DNA from: Pseudomonadota bacterium
GTDB taxonomy: Bacteria; Pseudomonadota; Alphaproteobacteria; Rhizobiales; Hyphomicrobiaceae
Assembly (NCBI GenBank): GCA_023430845.1
Contig: JAEYYJ010000008.1
Coordinates: 1-5,148, forward strand
Length of the DNA stretch: 5,148 bases
Reading direction: 5' to 3'
The position numbers and the translations under genes were made by a program. A model generated the notes under the pieces. That model did not search any database, was not told the origin of the DNA, and saw only the letters and a program-made list of their open reading frames with translations. Every line of letters starts with the position of its first letter. Position 1 is the stretch's first letter. Below are positions 1 to 5,036 of the stretch, in pieces.

Positions 1-206
1 GAGCGCTTGTTGCGGTGAAGGTTCTGAAAGTCCGAACCGGAGCGCGCGCCACCGAGACCGATCTTGTCGGACTCCGGATCCTCGATCTTGATCACGTTGG
101 CGCCCCAGTCGGCGAGCTGGCGCACACACGTCGGGCCCGAGCGGACACGGGTAAGATCGAGAACAGTGTATTGCGACAGCACGTCGCTCGCAGGCTCGAA
201 GGGCAT
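1..206 (-). CDS. Class III (CaiB/BaiF) CoA-transferase, N-terminal part, cut by window edge
   Basis: Family III CoA-transferases move coenzyme A between carboxylic acids or isomerise acyl-CoAs; which substrate this one uses cannot be read here. Only the first 68 codons are present. The protein begins MPFEPASDVLSQYTVLDLTR. The family's N-terminal Rossmann-like pattern is visible: VLDLTRVRSGP (about residues 15-25), RQLADWGANVIKIE (29-42), and FQNLHRNKRS at the window edge, a typical CoA-binding segment. The catalytic aspartate of this family lies near residue 170 and is outside the window. I chose the ATG at 206-204 because homology starts right after it; the ribosome binding site upstream (CCGGGA) is weak. 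The gene follows the threonine aldolase on the same strand after 66 bp, so co-transcription is plausible. Family assignment is firm; the exact enzyme (formyl-CoA transferase, racemase, carnitine or succinyl type) is unknown. Confidence 0.88.
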   Translation of the reverse strand, partial: MPFEPASDVLSQYTVLDLTRVRSGPTCVRQLADWGANVIKIEDPESDKIGLGGARSGSDFQNLHRNKR

Positions 207-253
207 GGGCAGTTTCCCGGATCGGTTCTTAGTTACGGTTGGTCGGAATTGGG

Positions 254-267
254 GAGGCCGAAGCCTC
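254..267 (-). other. Stable C(UUCG)G hairpin just after the threonine aldolase stop
   Basis: On the minus strand, GAGGC-TTCG-GCCTC forms a perfect 5-bp stem closed by a C(UUCG)G tetraloop, an exceptionally stable RNA loop type. It starts five bases after the aldolase stop codon. No U-tract follows, so it is not a canonical intrinsic terminator. It may protect or punctuate the 3' end of the aldolase message between the two minus-strand genes. Confidence 0.5.
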
Positions 268-272
268 TACCA

Positions 273-1343
273 TCATGAGGCCTTGCGCAGACCGGCCTTG
301 AGATCGGCGACGACCTGGCCAAGGATCTCGCCGGTGCGCGTGATGTCGTCGCGCGAGACATCGAGGTGGGTCACGGCGCGGATCATGTTGCCGTAGGTCA
401 TGCCCATCCGGACGCCGCGCGCGAGCAGCGTCTCGAAAATCTGGCGCGAGCTGATATCCGGCAGCGTCGACTCGAAGAACACCATGTTGCTCTCGATGCG
501 CGGCGAGAAGAGCTTGAGCCCTTCGACGGCGGCAACCGCCCCGCCGAGTGCGACGGCATTCTCATGATCCTCGGCCAGCTTCTGAAGGTTGTGATCGAGC
601 GCGTAGAGACCGGCCGCGGCAAGAATGCCCGACTGGCGGAGCGCGCCGCCGAGCCGATGCTTCCAGCGCCAGGCTTCGTCGATGAAGGCGCGCGAGCCGA
701 CGAGCACACCGCCAACCGGGCAGCCGAGGCCTTTCGACAGATCCGTCCAGGCCGTGTCGATGTGCGCCGTCATGTCCTTCACCGGAATGCCGGACGAGAC
801 GGCCGCGTTCATCAGGCGCGCGCCGTCCATATGCAGAATGAGGCCGTGCTGCTTCGTGGCTTTGGCGACATCGCCGATCTCATCGACGGACCAGATGGCG
901 CCACCGCCGCGATTGACCGTCTGCTCGATGACGACGACGCGCGAAATGGGATTGTGCCGTCCCGGCGCGCGTACGGCCGCCGTTACGTCGGCGCCGGTGA
1001 AGATCCCGCGATCGCAGCGGATCGGCCAGGTCTGTGCGCCCGCGAGCGCGGAGGCGCCGCCGGCCTCCGATGTGAAGAGATGGGTGACTTCCGCGCCGAT
1101 GATCTCGTCGCCCTGGCGGCAGTGCACGAGCATGGCAATCTGATTGCACATGGTGCCGGAAGGGAGGAACAGCGCCGCTTCCTTGCCGAGGAGATCCGCG
1201 ACGCGCTCCTGTAGGAGGTTGGTCGAAGGGTCCTCGCCGCGCTGCTCGTCCCCGACCTCGGCATCGGCCATGGCCTTGCGCATGCCCGCCGAAGGGCGGG
1301 TCTGGGTGTCGCTGTACAGGTCGATGATGTGGTTCGTCGACAA
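273..1343 (-). CDS. ltaE: Low-specificity L-threonine aldolase (PLP-dependent)
   Basis: This cytosolic PLP enzyme of fold type I cleaves L-threonine or L-allo-threonine to glycine and acetaldehyde; relatives accept other beta-hydroxy amino acids. The 356-aa product opens with the family signature IDLYSDTQTRPSAGMRKAM (7-25) and VGDEQRGEDPSTN (30-42). It has PSGTMCNQ (61-68) for phosphate binding, His88 at the ring-stacking position, and HMDGARL (171-177) with Asp173 for the pyridine nitrogen. The Schiff-base lysine is Lys204 in DLSKGLGCPVGG. RQSGILAAAGLYAL (236-249) and Arg322 in IRAVTHLDVSR complete the match to E. coli LtaE. The start is TTG: AGGAGG lies six bases upstream, and homology begins within a few residues. 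The frame stays open to an ATG at 1493, but those 50 extra codons look like no family member. The gene heads a likely two-gene unit with the CoA-transferase. The family is certain; substrate preference (and the alternative broad name GntG-type aldolase) is not settled by sequence. Confidence 0.93.
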   Translation of the reverse strand: MSTNHIIDLYSDTQTRPSAGMRKAMADAEVGDEQRGEDPSTNLLQERVADLLGKEAALFLPSGTMCNQIAMLVHCRQGDEIIGAEVTHLFTSEAGGASALAGAQTWPIRCDRGIFTGADVTAAVRAPGRHNPISRVVVIEQTVNRGGGAIWSVDEIGDVAKATKQHGLILHMDGARLMNAAVSSGIPVKDMTAHIDTAWTDLSKGLGCPVGGVLVGSRAFIDEAWRWKHRLGGALRQSGILAAAGLYALDHNLQKLAEDHENAVALGGAVAAVEGLKLFSPRIESNMVFFESTLPDISSRQIFETLLARGVRMGMTYGNMIRAVTHLDVSRDDITRTGEILGQVVADLKAGLRKAS

Positions 1344-1349
1344 ATGAAG

Positions 1350-1355
1350 CCTCCT
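1350..1355 (-). promoter_or_regulatory. Ribosome binding site that fixes the ltaE TTG start
   Basis: AGGAGG on the minus strand (CCTCCT on plus), followed by the six bases CTTCAT and then TTG. It is a full match to the anti-Shine-Dalgarno core at good spacing, and there is no competing ATG nearby in the aldolase frame. Confidence 0.85.
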
Positions 1356-1367
1356 CTCGGGCGGCGC

Positions 1368-1408
1368 GCAGGCAGTTTCGCCGCGCGTCCGGAACAGGTG
1401 CAGGCAGT
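1368..1408. repeat. 9-bp direct repeat, 32-bp period, upstream of ltaE
   Basis: GCAGGCAGT occurs at 1368-1376 and again at 1400-1408. The preceding two bases are GC and GT, so 10 of 11 positions agree. The period of 32 bp is about three helical turns, placing both copies on the same DNA face, roughly 25-65 bp upstream of the ltaE start. This could be a pair of regulator half-sites; it could also be chance in GC-rich DNA. Confidence 0.3.
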
Positions 1409-1441
1409 CGGCCGTCCGCGGCCAAAGTCCAGACAAGCATA

Positions 1442-1461
1442 CCAACTGGGCCGGCTGTTGG
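1442..1461. repeat. Small inverted repeat in the divergent ltaE / reductase region
   Basis: CCAAC at 1442-1446 and GTTGG at 1457-1461 form a perfect 5-bp dyad around a 10-bp centre. It lies about 100 bp upstream of the ltaE start and 145 bp upstream of the reductase start, in the 263-bp gap that must contain promoters for both divergent genes. The arrangement suits an operator for a dimeric regulator, but short dyads are frequent by chance. I could not find a convincing promoter pair in the gap. Confidence 0.25.
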
Positions 1462-1606
1462 CCATTCCGAGACGGCAGCCTTCCCGTCCACAAATGGGAT
1501 TGGGCGTGGCGGGGCAGCGGAGGTTCGGGAGCCGGCGCCTTTGTGCTTGACGGCGCGGCTCGGACCGGCCTTCTGGGTGGGGATCAATCCATACCCGGGA
1601 TCAAAT

Positions 1607-2563
1607 ATGACACTGCTCATCGTCGTGCAGGGTGCGGGCGAGAACTGGACTGCCGAGCCGTGGCGCCAGCGGTTCGGCGCGCGCCTGAAATCCATGCCCG
1701 TTGCCCTCTGGCCCAAGGATACGCCGCCGCCGGAAAGCGTGCGTTATGTGGCCGTGTGGAAGCCGCCGCCAGGGCTGTTGCAGACGTTCCCCAATCTGAA
1801 GGTGATTTTCAATCTGGGGGCGGGCGTCGACGCGCTCGTCGCGGACGCAACGCTTCCCGATGTGCCGCTCGTGCGCGTCGCCGTGAGCGATTTGACAAAG
1901 CGCATGACGGAGTATGTCGTGCTGCACGTACTCATGCACCATCGCCAGCAGCGTTACTTCGATGATGCTCAGAAGCGAAAGGCCTGGGACACGCCCGACC
2001 AGCGAGCGGCTTCCGCTGTGCGCGTCGGGATCATGGGTCTCGGCGAGCTTGGCCGTGACAGTGCAGAGGTGTTGGTGCGCCTCGGGTTTCAGGTTGCGGG
2101 ATGGAGCCGCTCGAAGCGTGAGGTGCCGGGCGTCGAGAGCTTTGCCGGCATGGAACAGCTTCCCGCGTTTCTCGCACGCACCGATATTCTCGTCGTACTC
2201 GTACCGCTGACGCCGGAAACCAAAGGCATCCTCAATGCGTCCTTGTTCCGTAAGCTGGCGCGCAACGGGCCGCTCGGCGCGCCGGTCGTGATCAATGCCG
2301 GTCGCGGCGGATTGCAGGTCGAGGACGATATCGTTGCGGCCTTGAACGACGGCACGCTCGGTGCGGTCACGCTCGACGTGTTCAATACCGAGCCGCTGCC
2401 GGCCGATCATCCGCTTTGGAGCCACCCCAAGGCCACGATCACGCCGCACAATGCGGCAGACAGCGATCCGGAAGCGATCTCCGACTACGTGGTGGCGCAG
2501 ATCGAGGCCTACGAGCGCGGCGCACCGCTGCAGAACGTGGTGGATCGCACGCGCGGATACTGA
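1607..2563 (+). CDS. Glyoxylate/hydroxypyruvate reductase A-like D-2-hydroxyacid dehydrogenase
   Basis: A 318-aa cytosolic NAD(P)H-dependent reductase of the D-isomer 2-hydroxyacid dehydrogenase family. The likely reaction is glyoxylate to glycolate or hydroxypyruvate to D-glycerate. The catalytic domain holds FNLGAGVDAL (68-77). The Rossmann dinucleotide fold has GLGELG (144-149), with WSRSKRE (166-172) after the second strand; such serine/arginine residues in E. coli GhrA favour NADPH. The catalytic triad is complete: Arg233 in NAGRGG, Glu262 in DVFNTEPLP, His281 in ITPHNAA. The E. coli GhrA-like stretch PGVESFAG (174-181) is also present. The ATG at 1607 is preceded by GGGA at six bases; the frame is open 22 codons further up, but that stretch does not fit the family. 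The gene is followed after 24 bp by the GST gene, probably one operon. The real substrate could be another 2-ketoacid, so ghrA is a good analogy rather than a proven name. Confidence 0.9.
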   Translation: MTLLIVVQGAGENWTAEPWRQRFGARLKSMPVALWPKDTPPPESVRYVAVWKPPPGLLQTFPNLKVIFNLGAGVDALVADATLPDVPLVRVAVSDLTKRMTEYVVLHVLMHHRQQRYFDDAQKRKAWDTPDQRAASAVRVGIMGLGELGRDSAEVLVRLGFQVAGWSRSKREVPGVESFAGMEQLPAFLARTDILVVLVPLTPETKGILNASLFRKLARNGPLGAPVVINAGRGGLQVEDDIVAALNDGTLGAVTLDVFNTEPLPADHPLWSHPKATITPHNAADSDPEAISDYVVAQIEAYERGAPLQNVVDRTRGY

Positions 2564-2587
2564 ATGAATAGGACGGAGGTTGCCTAG

Positions 2588-3217
2588 ATGAGCAGCAAGA
2601 TCATCCTCCATCATGCGGCGCCCAGCCGATCCTCGACCGTGCTCTTCATGCTGGAAGAGATCGGTGCGCCTTACGAGCTGAAGGTGCTCGATCTTCAGAA
2701 AGAAGAGCAGTATCGGCCGGAATATCTCGCGATAAACCCCATGGGCAAAGTGCCAGCCATCGAATACGACGGCGCCGTCGTTACCGAGGTCGGTGCGATC
2801 TGCACCTATCTCGCCGATGCCTTTCCCGCAGCGGGCTTAGCGCCTCCGATCGGCGATCCGCTGCGCGGCACCTACCTGCGTTGGATGTTCTTTCAGGGCA
2901 ATGCGCTCGAGCCCGCCATCGTCGATCGCGCTCTCAAGCGCGAGCCAGGAAAGCGCGGGATGATGCCGTACGGCACGTACGAGATTGCCGTCGGCGCGCT
3001 CGAAAGAGCCGTCGAGAAGGGCCCATGGTTTCTCGGCGAGGGCTATTCGGCGGCCGATGTTTATGTCGGATCAGCGATCTGCTGGGGGCTGCAGTTCCAG
3101 CTCTTGCCCGAGCGCGATGCCTTCAAGCGCTATGCCGCGCGTCTGAGTGAGCGGCCAGCCCGGCAGCGCGCCATGGCCATTGATGAGAAGCTCATGGCGG
3201 CCGCGAAGCGGGCGTGA
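2588..3217 (+). CDS. Glutathione S-transferase family protein
   Basis: A 209-aa cytosolic GST of normal family length. The N-terminal thioredoxin-like domain (about 1-80) shows APSRSSTVLFMLEE (10-23), where the Ser/Arg cluster replaces the usual catalytic Tyr or Cys region. It also has NPMGKVPAIEYDG (50-62) with the cis-proline Pro56 of the glutathione site. Glu67 keeps the gamma-glutamyl contact, but the residue after it is Val68 where most members have Ser, giving TEVGAI. The helical C-terminal domain carries the N-capping box SAAD (154-157) in FLGEGYSAADVYVG, a hallmark of the fold. The start is firm: GGAGG at 2575-2579 lies eight bases before the ATG. It sits 24 bp after the reductase gene and is presumably co-transcribed. 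Conjugation, dehalogenation, isomerase or peroxidase activity are all possible; sequence alone does not decide. Confidence 0.9.
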   Translation: MSSKIILHHAAPSRSSTVLFMLEEIGAPYELKVLDLQKEEQYRPEYLAINPMGKVPAIEYDGAVVTEVGAICTYLADAFPAAGLAPPIGDPLRGTYLRWMFFQGNALEPAIVDRALKREPGKRGMMPYGTYEIAVGALERAVEKGPWFLGEGYSAADVYVGSAICWGLQFQLLPERDAFKRYAARLSERPARQRAMAIDEKLMAAAKRA

Positions 3218-3243
3218 GATTGGGAATTCGCTCGGCGCGCCTA

Positions 3244-3265
3244 TCCCCAGGTGGGGACTATCCCC
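3244..3265. repeat. Mutually exclusive hairpins between convergent GST and cupin genes
   Basis: TCCCC (3244-3248), GGGGA (3253-3257) and TCCCC (3261-3265) are spaced by 4 and 3 bases. The central arm can pair with either outer arm, giving two competing 5-bp GC-rich stems. The cupin stop codon (3260-3258, minus) falls in the 3-base loop of one. The site lies 26 bp after the GST stop and could slow or end transcription from both sides. No U-tract is present, so terminator function is inference. Confidence 0.35.
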
Positions 3266-3638
3266 AAGTAGACTGGGCGCCGACAAGCATGATGGTGATG
3301 TGCCCCATGGTCGAATCCGCCTTGGCGCCGTGCCAGTGGCGCTCACCGGCGGTGATGTGCGCGACGTCTCCGACGTTGATCTCGTACTGCTCGTTCTCGG
3401 TCGCCACGAGCCCGGAGCCCGAAGTCACGACGAGGATCTGATCACAGTCGTGGACATGCCATCCCGTGTTGCAGCCCTGGCTGAAATTCACGATGGAGCA
3501 GGTGAATTCCTTGGAGTCGCCGGGCTCGATGATGGTCTGGCGGGTTCGGTGAACGGGCCCTGTCCAGCCTGCGGTCTGCTCCGCGGCCCCCTCGGCCGGC
3601 ATCTCCGGAATGTCCTTCAGTGTAACGACCTTGACCAC
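3258..3638 (-). CDS. Small single-domain cupin protein
   Basis: A 126-aa protein that is essentially one cupin beta-barrel; members bind a metal or small ligand and act as isomerases, decarboxylases, dioxygenases or sensors. Motif 1 is GWHVHDCDQILVVTSGSG (59-76) with His61 and His63, but Gln67 stands where the classical motif has Glu. Motif 2 is GDVAHITAGERHWHG (90-104) with His101. A His-His-Gln-His metal site is therefore predicted; the Gln variant occurs in other cupin_2 proteins, so the gene need not be dead. The GTG start is chosen because AAGGAG (3646-3651) lies seven bases upstream and the protein then begins with VKVVTLKDIPEMP. The frame is open much further upstream without family-like sequence. 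It converges on the GST gene and diverges from prfB. I cannot assign a substrate. Confidence 0.87.
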   Translation of the reverse strand: MVKVVTLKDIPEMPAEGAAEQTAGWTGPVHRTRQTIIEPGDSKEFTCSIVNFSQGCNTGWHVHDCDQILVVTSGSGLVATENEQYEINVGDVAHITAGERHWHGAKADSTMGHITIMLVGAQSTWG

Positions 3639-3645
3639 GGGGCAT

Positions 3646-3651
3646 CTCCTT
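3646..3651 (-). promoter_or_regulatory. Ribosome binding site that fixes the cupin GTG start
   Basis: AAGGAG on the minus strand, seven bases before GTG. An ATG between them (3645-3643) is in another frame and too close to the site to be used. This makes GTG the best supported initiation codon. Confidence 0.75.
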
Positions 3652-3717
3652 CGCTCTTTTCTGGGTGGAAAACGGTGCACTTGGCGTACCACAACCTTGG
3701 AACAGCCGCACAGCCTA

Positions 3718-3785
3718 AGGTGCCTCGCACGCGTATCGTCGCTCGCCCGCGCCCACGCGCGTTTACAACCCGGCGCGAGGCACCT
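3718..3785. repeat. Perfect 11-bp inverted repeat overlapping the prfB promoter
   Basis: AGGTGCCTCGC at 3718-3728 and its exact reverse complement GCGAGGCACCT at 3775-3785 are separated by 46 bp. The right arm fills the end of the promoter spacer and touches the first base of the -10 box. The left arm lies upstream of the -35 box, toward the divergent cupin gene. An operator pair or remnants of an inverted element are both possible. Confidence 0.6.
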
Positions 3786-3790
3786 ATAAG
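3762..3790 (+). promoter_or_regulatory. Predicted sigma-70-type promoter of prfB
   Basis: TTTACA (3762-3767), a 17-bp spacer, and TATAAG (3785-3790) each match the housekeeping consensus at five of six positions. Transcription would begin near 3797, leaving a leader of about 31 bases before the prfB ATG. It is the best promoter-like pair I found in the window. Confidence 0.7.
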
Positions 3791-3816
3791 CCGCGCCCAA
3801 CACCCGAATTTGTCCG

Positions 3817-3822
3817 AGGAGG
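3817..3822 (+). promoter_or_regulatory. Ribosome binding site of prfB
   Basis: AGGAGG, five bases before the ATG at 3828. It shows that translation starts in the short upstream frame that ends at the UGA, not at the in-frame ATG at 3916, which has no comparable site. Confidence 0.88.
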
Positions 3823-3827
3823 CCAAT

Positions 3828-4956
3828 ATGCGCGCCGAGCACACAGCTCTCGTATCCGAGATCAAGGAATCCATGACCTTGCTCCGGAGGTCTCTTTGAC
3901 TGGGATACGGCCGATATGCGCCTCGGCGATCTCAATCGCCAGGCGGAGGATCCCTCTCTCTGGAATGATCCGGCGCGCGCACAGAAGGTAATGCGTCAGC
4001 GCCAGTCGCTGGAAGCGGCCATCAAGGGCTACCAGAAGATCGAGCGCGATCTGGATGATGTCGTGACGCTGCTCGAACTCGGCGAGGCCGAGGACGACGA
4101 GGCGACCATCGAGGAAGGCGGCGCGGGTCTCAAGAAGCTCCTTGCCGAAGTCAAACGGCGCGAAGTCGAGGCGCTGCTGTCAGGCGAGGCTGACAGCTAC
4201 GACACCTATCTCGAAGTTCACGCCGGCTCCGGCGGCACGGAGAGCCAGGACTGGGCGCAGATGCTGTTGCGCATGTACATGCGCTGGGCCGAGGGCCGCG
4301 GCTACAAGGTCACGCTGATCGACGAGAGCCCGGGCGAGGAAGCGGGCATCAAATCGGCGACGCTCGAGATCAAGGGCGAGAATGCCTATGGCTGGCTGAA
4401 GACGGAGTCGGGTGTGCATCGCCTCGTGCGCATCTCGCCGTTCGACTCGAATGCGCGGCGCCACACATCGTTTTCGAGCGTGTGGGTTTATCCGATCGTC
4501 GACGACAGCATTGAGATCGATATCAGGCCCGACGAAATCGACGTCTCCTTCACGCGATCGAGCGGTGCCGGCGGCCAGCACGTGAACCGAACGGAATCGG
4601 CCGTGCGCATCGTGCATAAGCCGACGGGTATCGTGATCTTCTCACAGGAAGGGCGCTCGCAGCATCAGAACCGCGATGCGGGCATGAAGCGGCTCAAGGC
4701 GCGCCTCTACGAACTGGAGCTTCAGAAGCGTGAGCAGAAGGCCCAGGCCGAGGCCGCCTCAAAGACGGATAACAGCTGGGGCCATCAGATCCGCTCGTAC
4801 GTCATGCAGCCTTATCAGATGGTCAAGGATCTGCGCACCGGCGTGCAGACAAGCGACGTGGCTGCCATGATGGACGGCGACATCGACCCGTTCATCGAGG
4901 CCTCGCTCGCGCAACGCGTGAAGGGCGGCGCCGTCGACGTCGAGGATATCGAATAG
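3828..4956 (+). CDS. prfB: Peptide chain release factor 2, with programmed +1 frameshift
   Basis: RF2 recognises UGA and UAA stop codons in the ribosomal A site and triggers peptide release. Translation starts at ATG 3828 (MRAEHTALVSEIKESMTLL...) and meets UGA as codon 24 (3897-3899). Skipping T3897 continues as DWDTADMRLGDL and on to the TAG at 4954-4956. The joined segments 3828-3896 and 3898-4956 give 375 aa, near the usual 365. The SPF tripeptide that reads the stop codon is at 203-205 (RISPFDSNARRH). The catalytic GGQ is at 248-250 (SGAGGQHVNRTES); its glutamine is normally methylated by PrmC. The N-terminal helical domain contains DPSLWNDP (41-48). Ser244 occupies the position equivalent to residue 246 of E. 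coli RF2 (Ala or Thr there). RF2 levels feed back through the frameshift site. Identity is certain. The gene stands alone behind its own promoter. Confidence 0.98.
3886..3900 (+). promoter_or_regulatory. prfB programmed +1 frameshift site
   Basis: GGAGG (3886-3890), TCT, then CTT-TGA-C (3894-3900). This is the known RF2 autoregulatory cassette: an internal Shine-Dalgarno-like stretch exactly three bases before the slippery CTT, then a UGA followed by C, a weak termination context. When RF2 is scarce the peptidyl-tRNA on CUU slips forward to UUU and translation resumes at GAC. When RF2 is plentiful a 23-residue peptide is released. In E. coli the matching stretch is AGGGGG-TAT-CTT-TGA-C. Confidence 0.96.
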
Positions 4957-4976
4957 CGTCAAGTTTTTTGATTTAG

Positions 4977-5036
4977 AGGGCGTTTCACGTTCCGCGTGGA
5001 AGCGGCGCAGCGCTTCCCCGGAAACGATCACGCCCT
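4977..5036. repeat. Long imperfect palindrome between prfB and the aminotransferase gene
   Basis: Outer arms AGGGCGT (4977-4983) and ACGCCCT (5030-5036) are exact reverse complements. Inside lie CGTTTC (4981-4986) with GAAACG (5021-5026), and GGAAGCG (4998-5004) with CGCTTCC (5011-5017) around a six-base loop. Together they could fold into a long stem. The right arm overlaps the aminotransferase stop codon by two bases. The run AAGTTTTTTGATTTAGAG just before it resembles the flank of palindromic repeats I recall between rhizobial genes. It may also act as a two-way terminator, although no U-tract follows the hairpin on either strand. Confidence 0.6.

Noticed and set aside
366..1214. 282-codon open frame on the plus strand
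   Set aside because: It lies wholly antisense to the threonine aldolase, whose family motifs and catalytic lysine are unmistakable. The plus-strand product is rich in Arg, Ala and Asp with no recognisable domain, as expected of a GC-rich shadow frame.
1344..1493. Longer threonine aldolase starting at an ATG at 1493
   Set aside because: The added 50 residues do not resemble the family, and the TTG at 1343 has a perfect AGGAGG at six bases.
1547..1575. TTGACG as a -35 box for the reductase gene
   Set aside because: The hexamer is good, but at 17 bp the downstream hexamer is CTTCTG, too far from a -10 consensus to support a promoter call.
1601..2614. 337-codon open frame on the minus strand
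   Set aside because: It is antisense to the reductase gene, which has a full Rossmann motif and Arg/Glu/His triad. The minus-strand product is rich in His and Arg and shows no domain.
3147..3899. 250-codon plus-strand frame ending at the UGA at 3897
   Set aside because: Most of it is antisense to the cupin gene. Only its last 23 codons, from ATG 3828, are real: they are the first frame of prfB.
3897..3899. prfB as a pseudogene because of the in-frame stop and frameshift
   Set aside because: CTT-TGA-C with GGAGG three bases upstream is the known programmed frameshift of this gene; the rest of the protein is intact.
4180..4617. 145-codon minus-strand frame inside prfB
   Set aside because: It is antisense to the conserved SPF and GGQ regions of RF2, with no domain of its own.
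3916..4956. RF2 read as a 346-residue protein from ATG 3916
   Set aside because: It lacks the N-terminal residues conserved in RF2, has no ribosome binding site, and ignores the evident frameshift cassette upstream.
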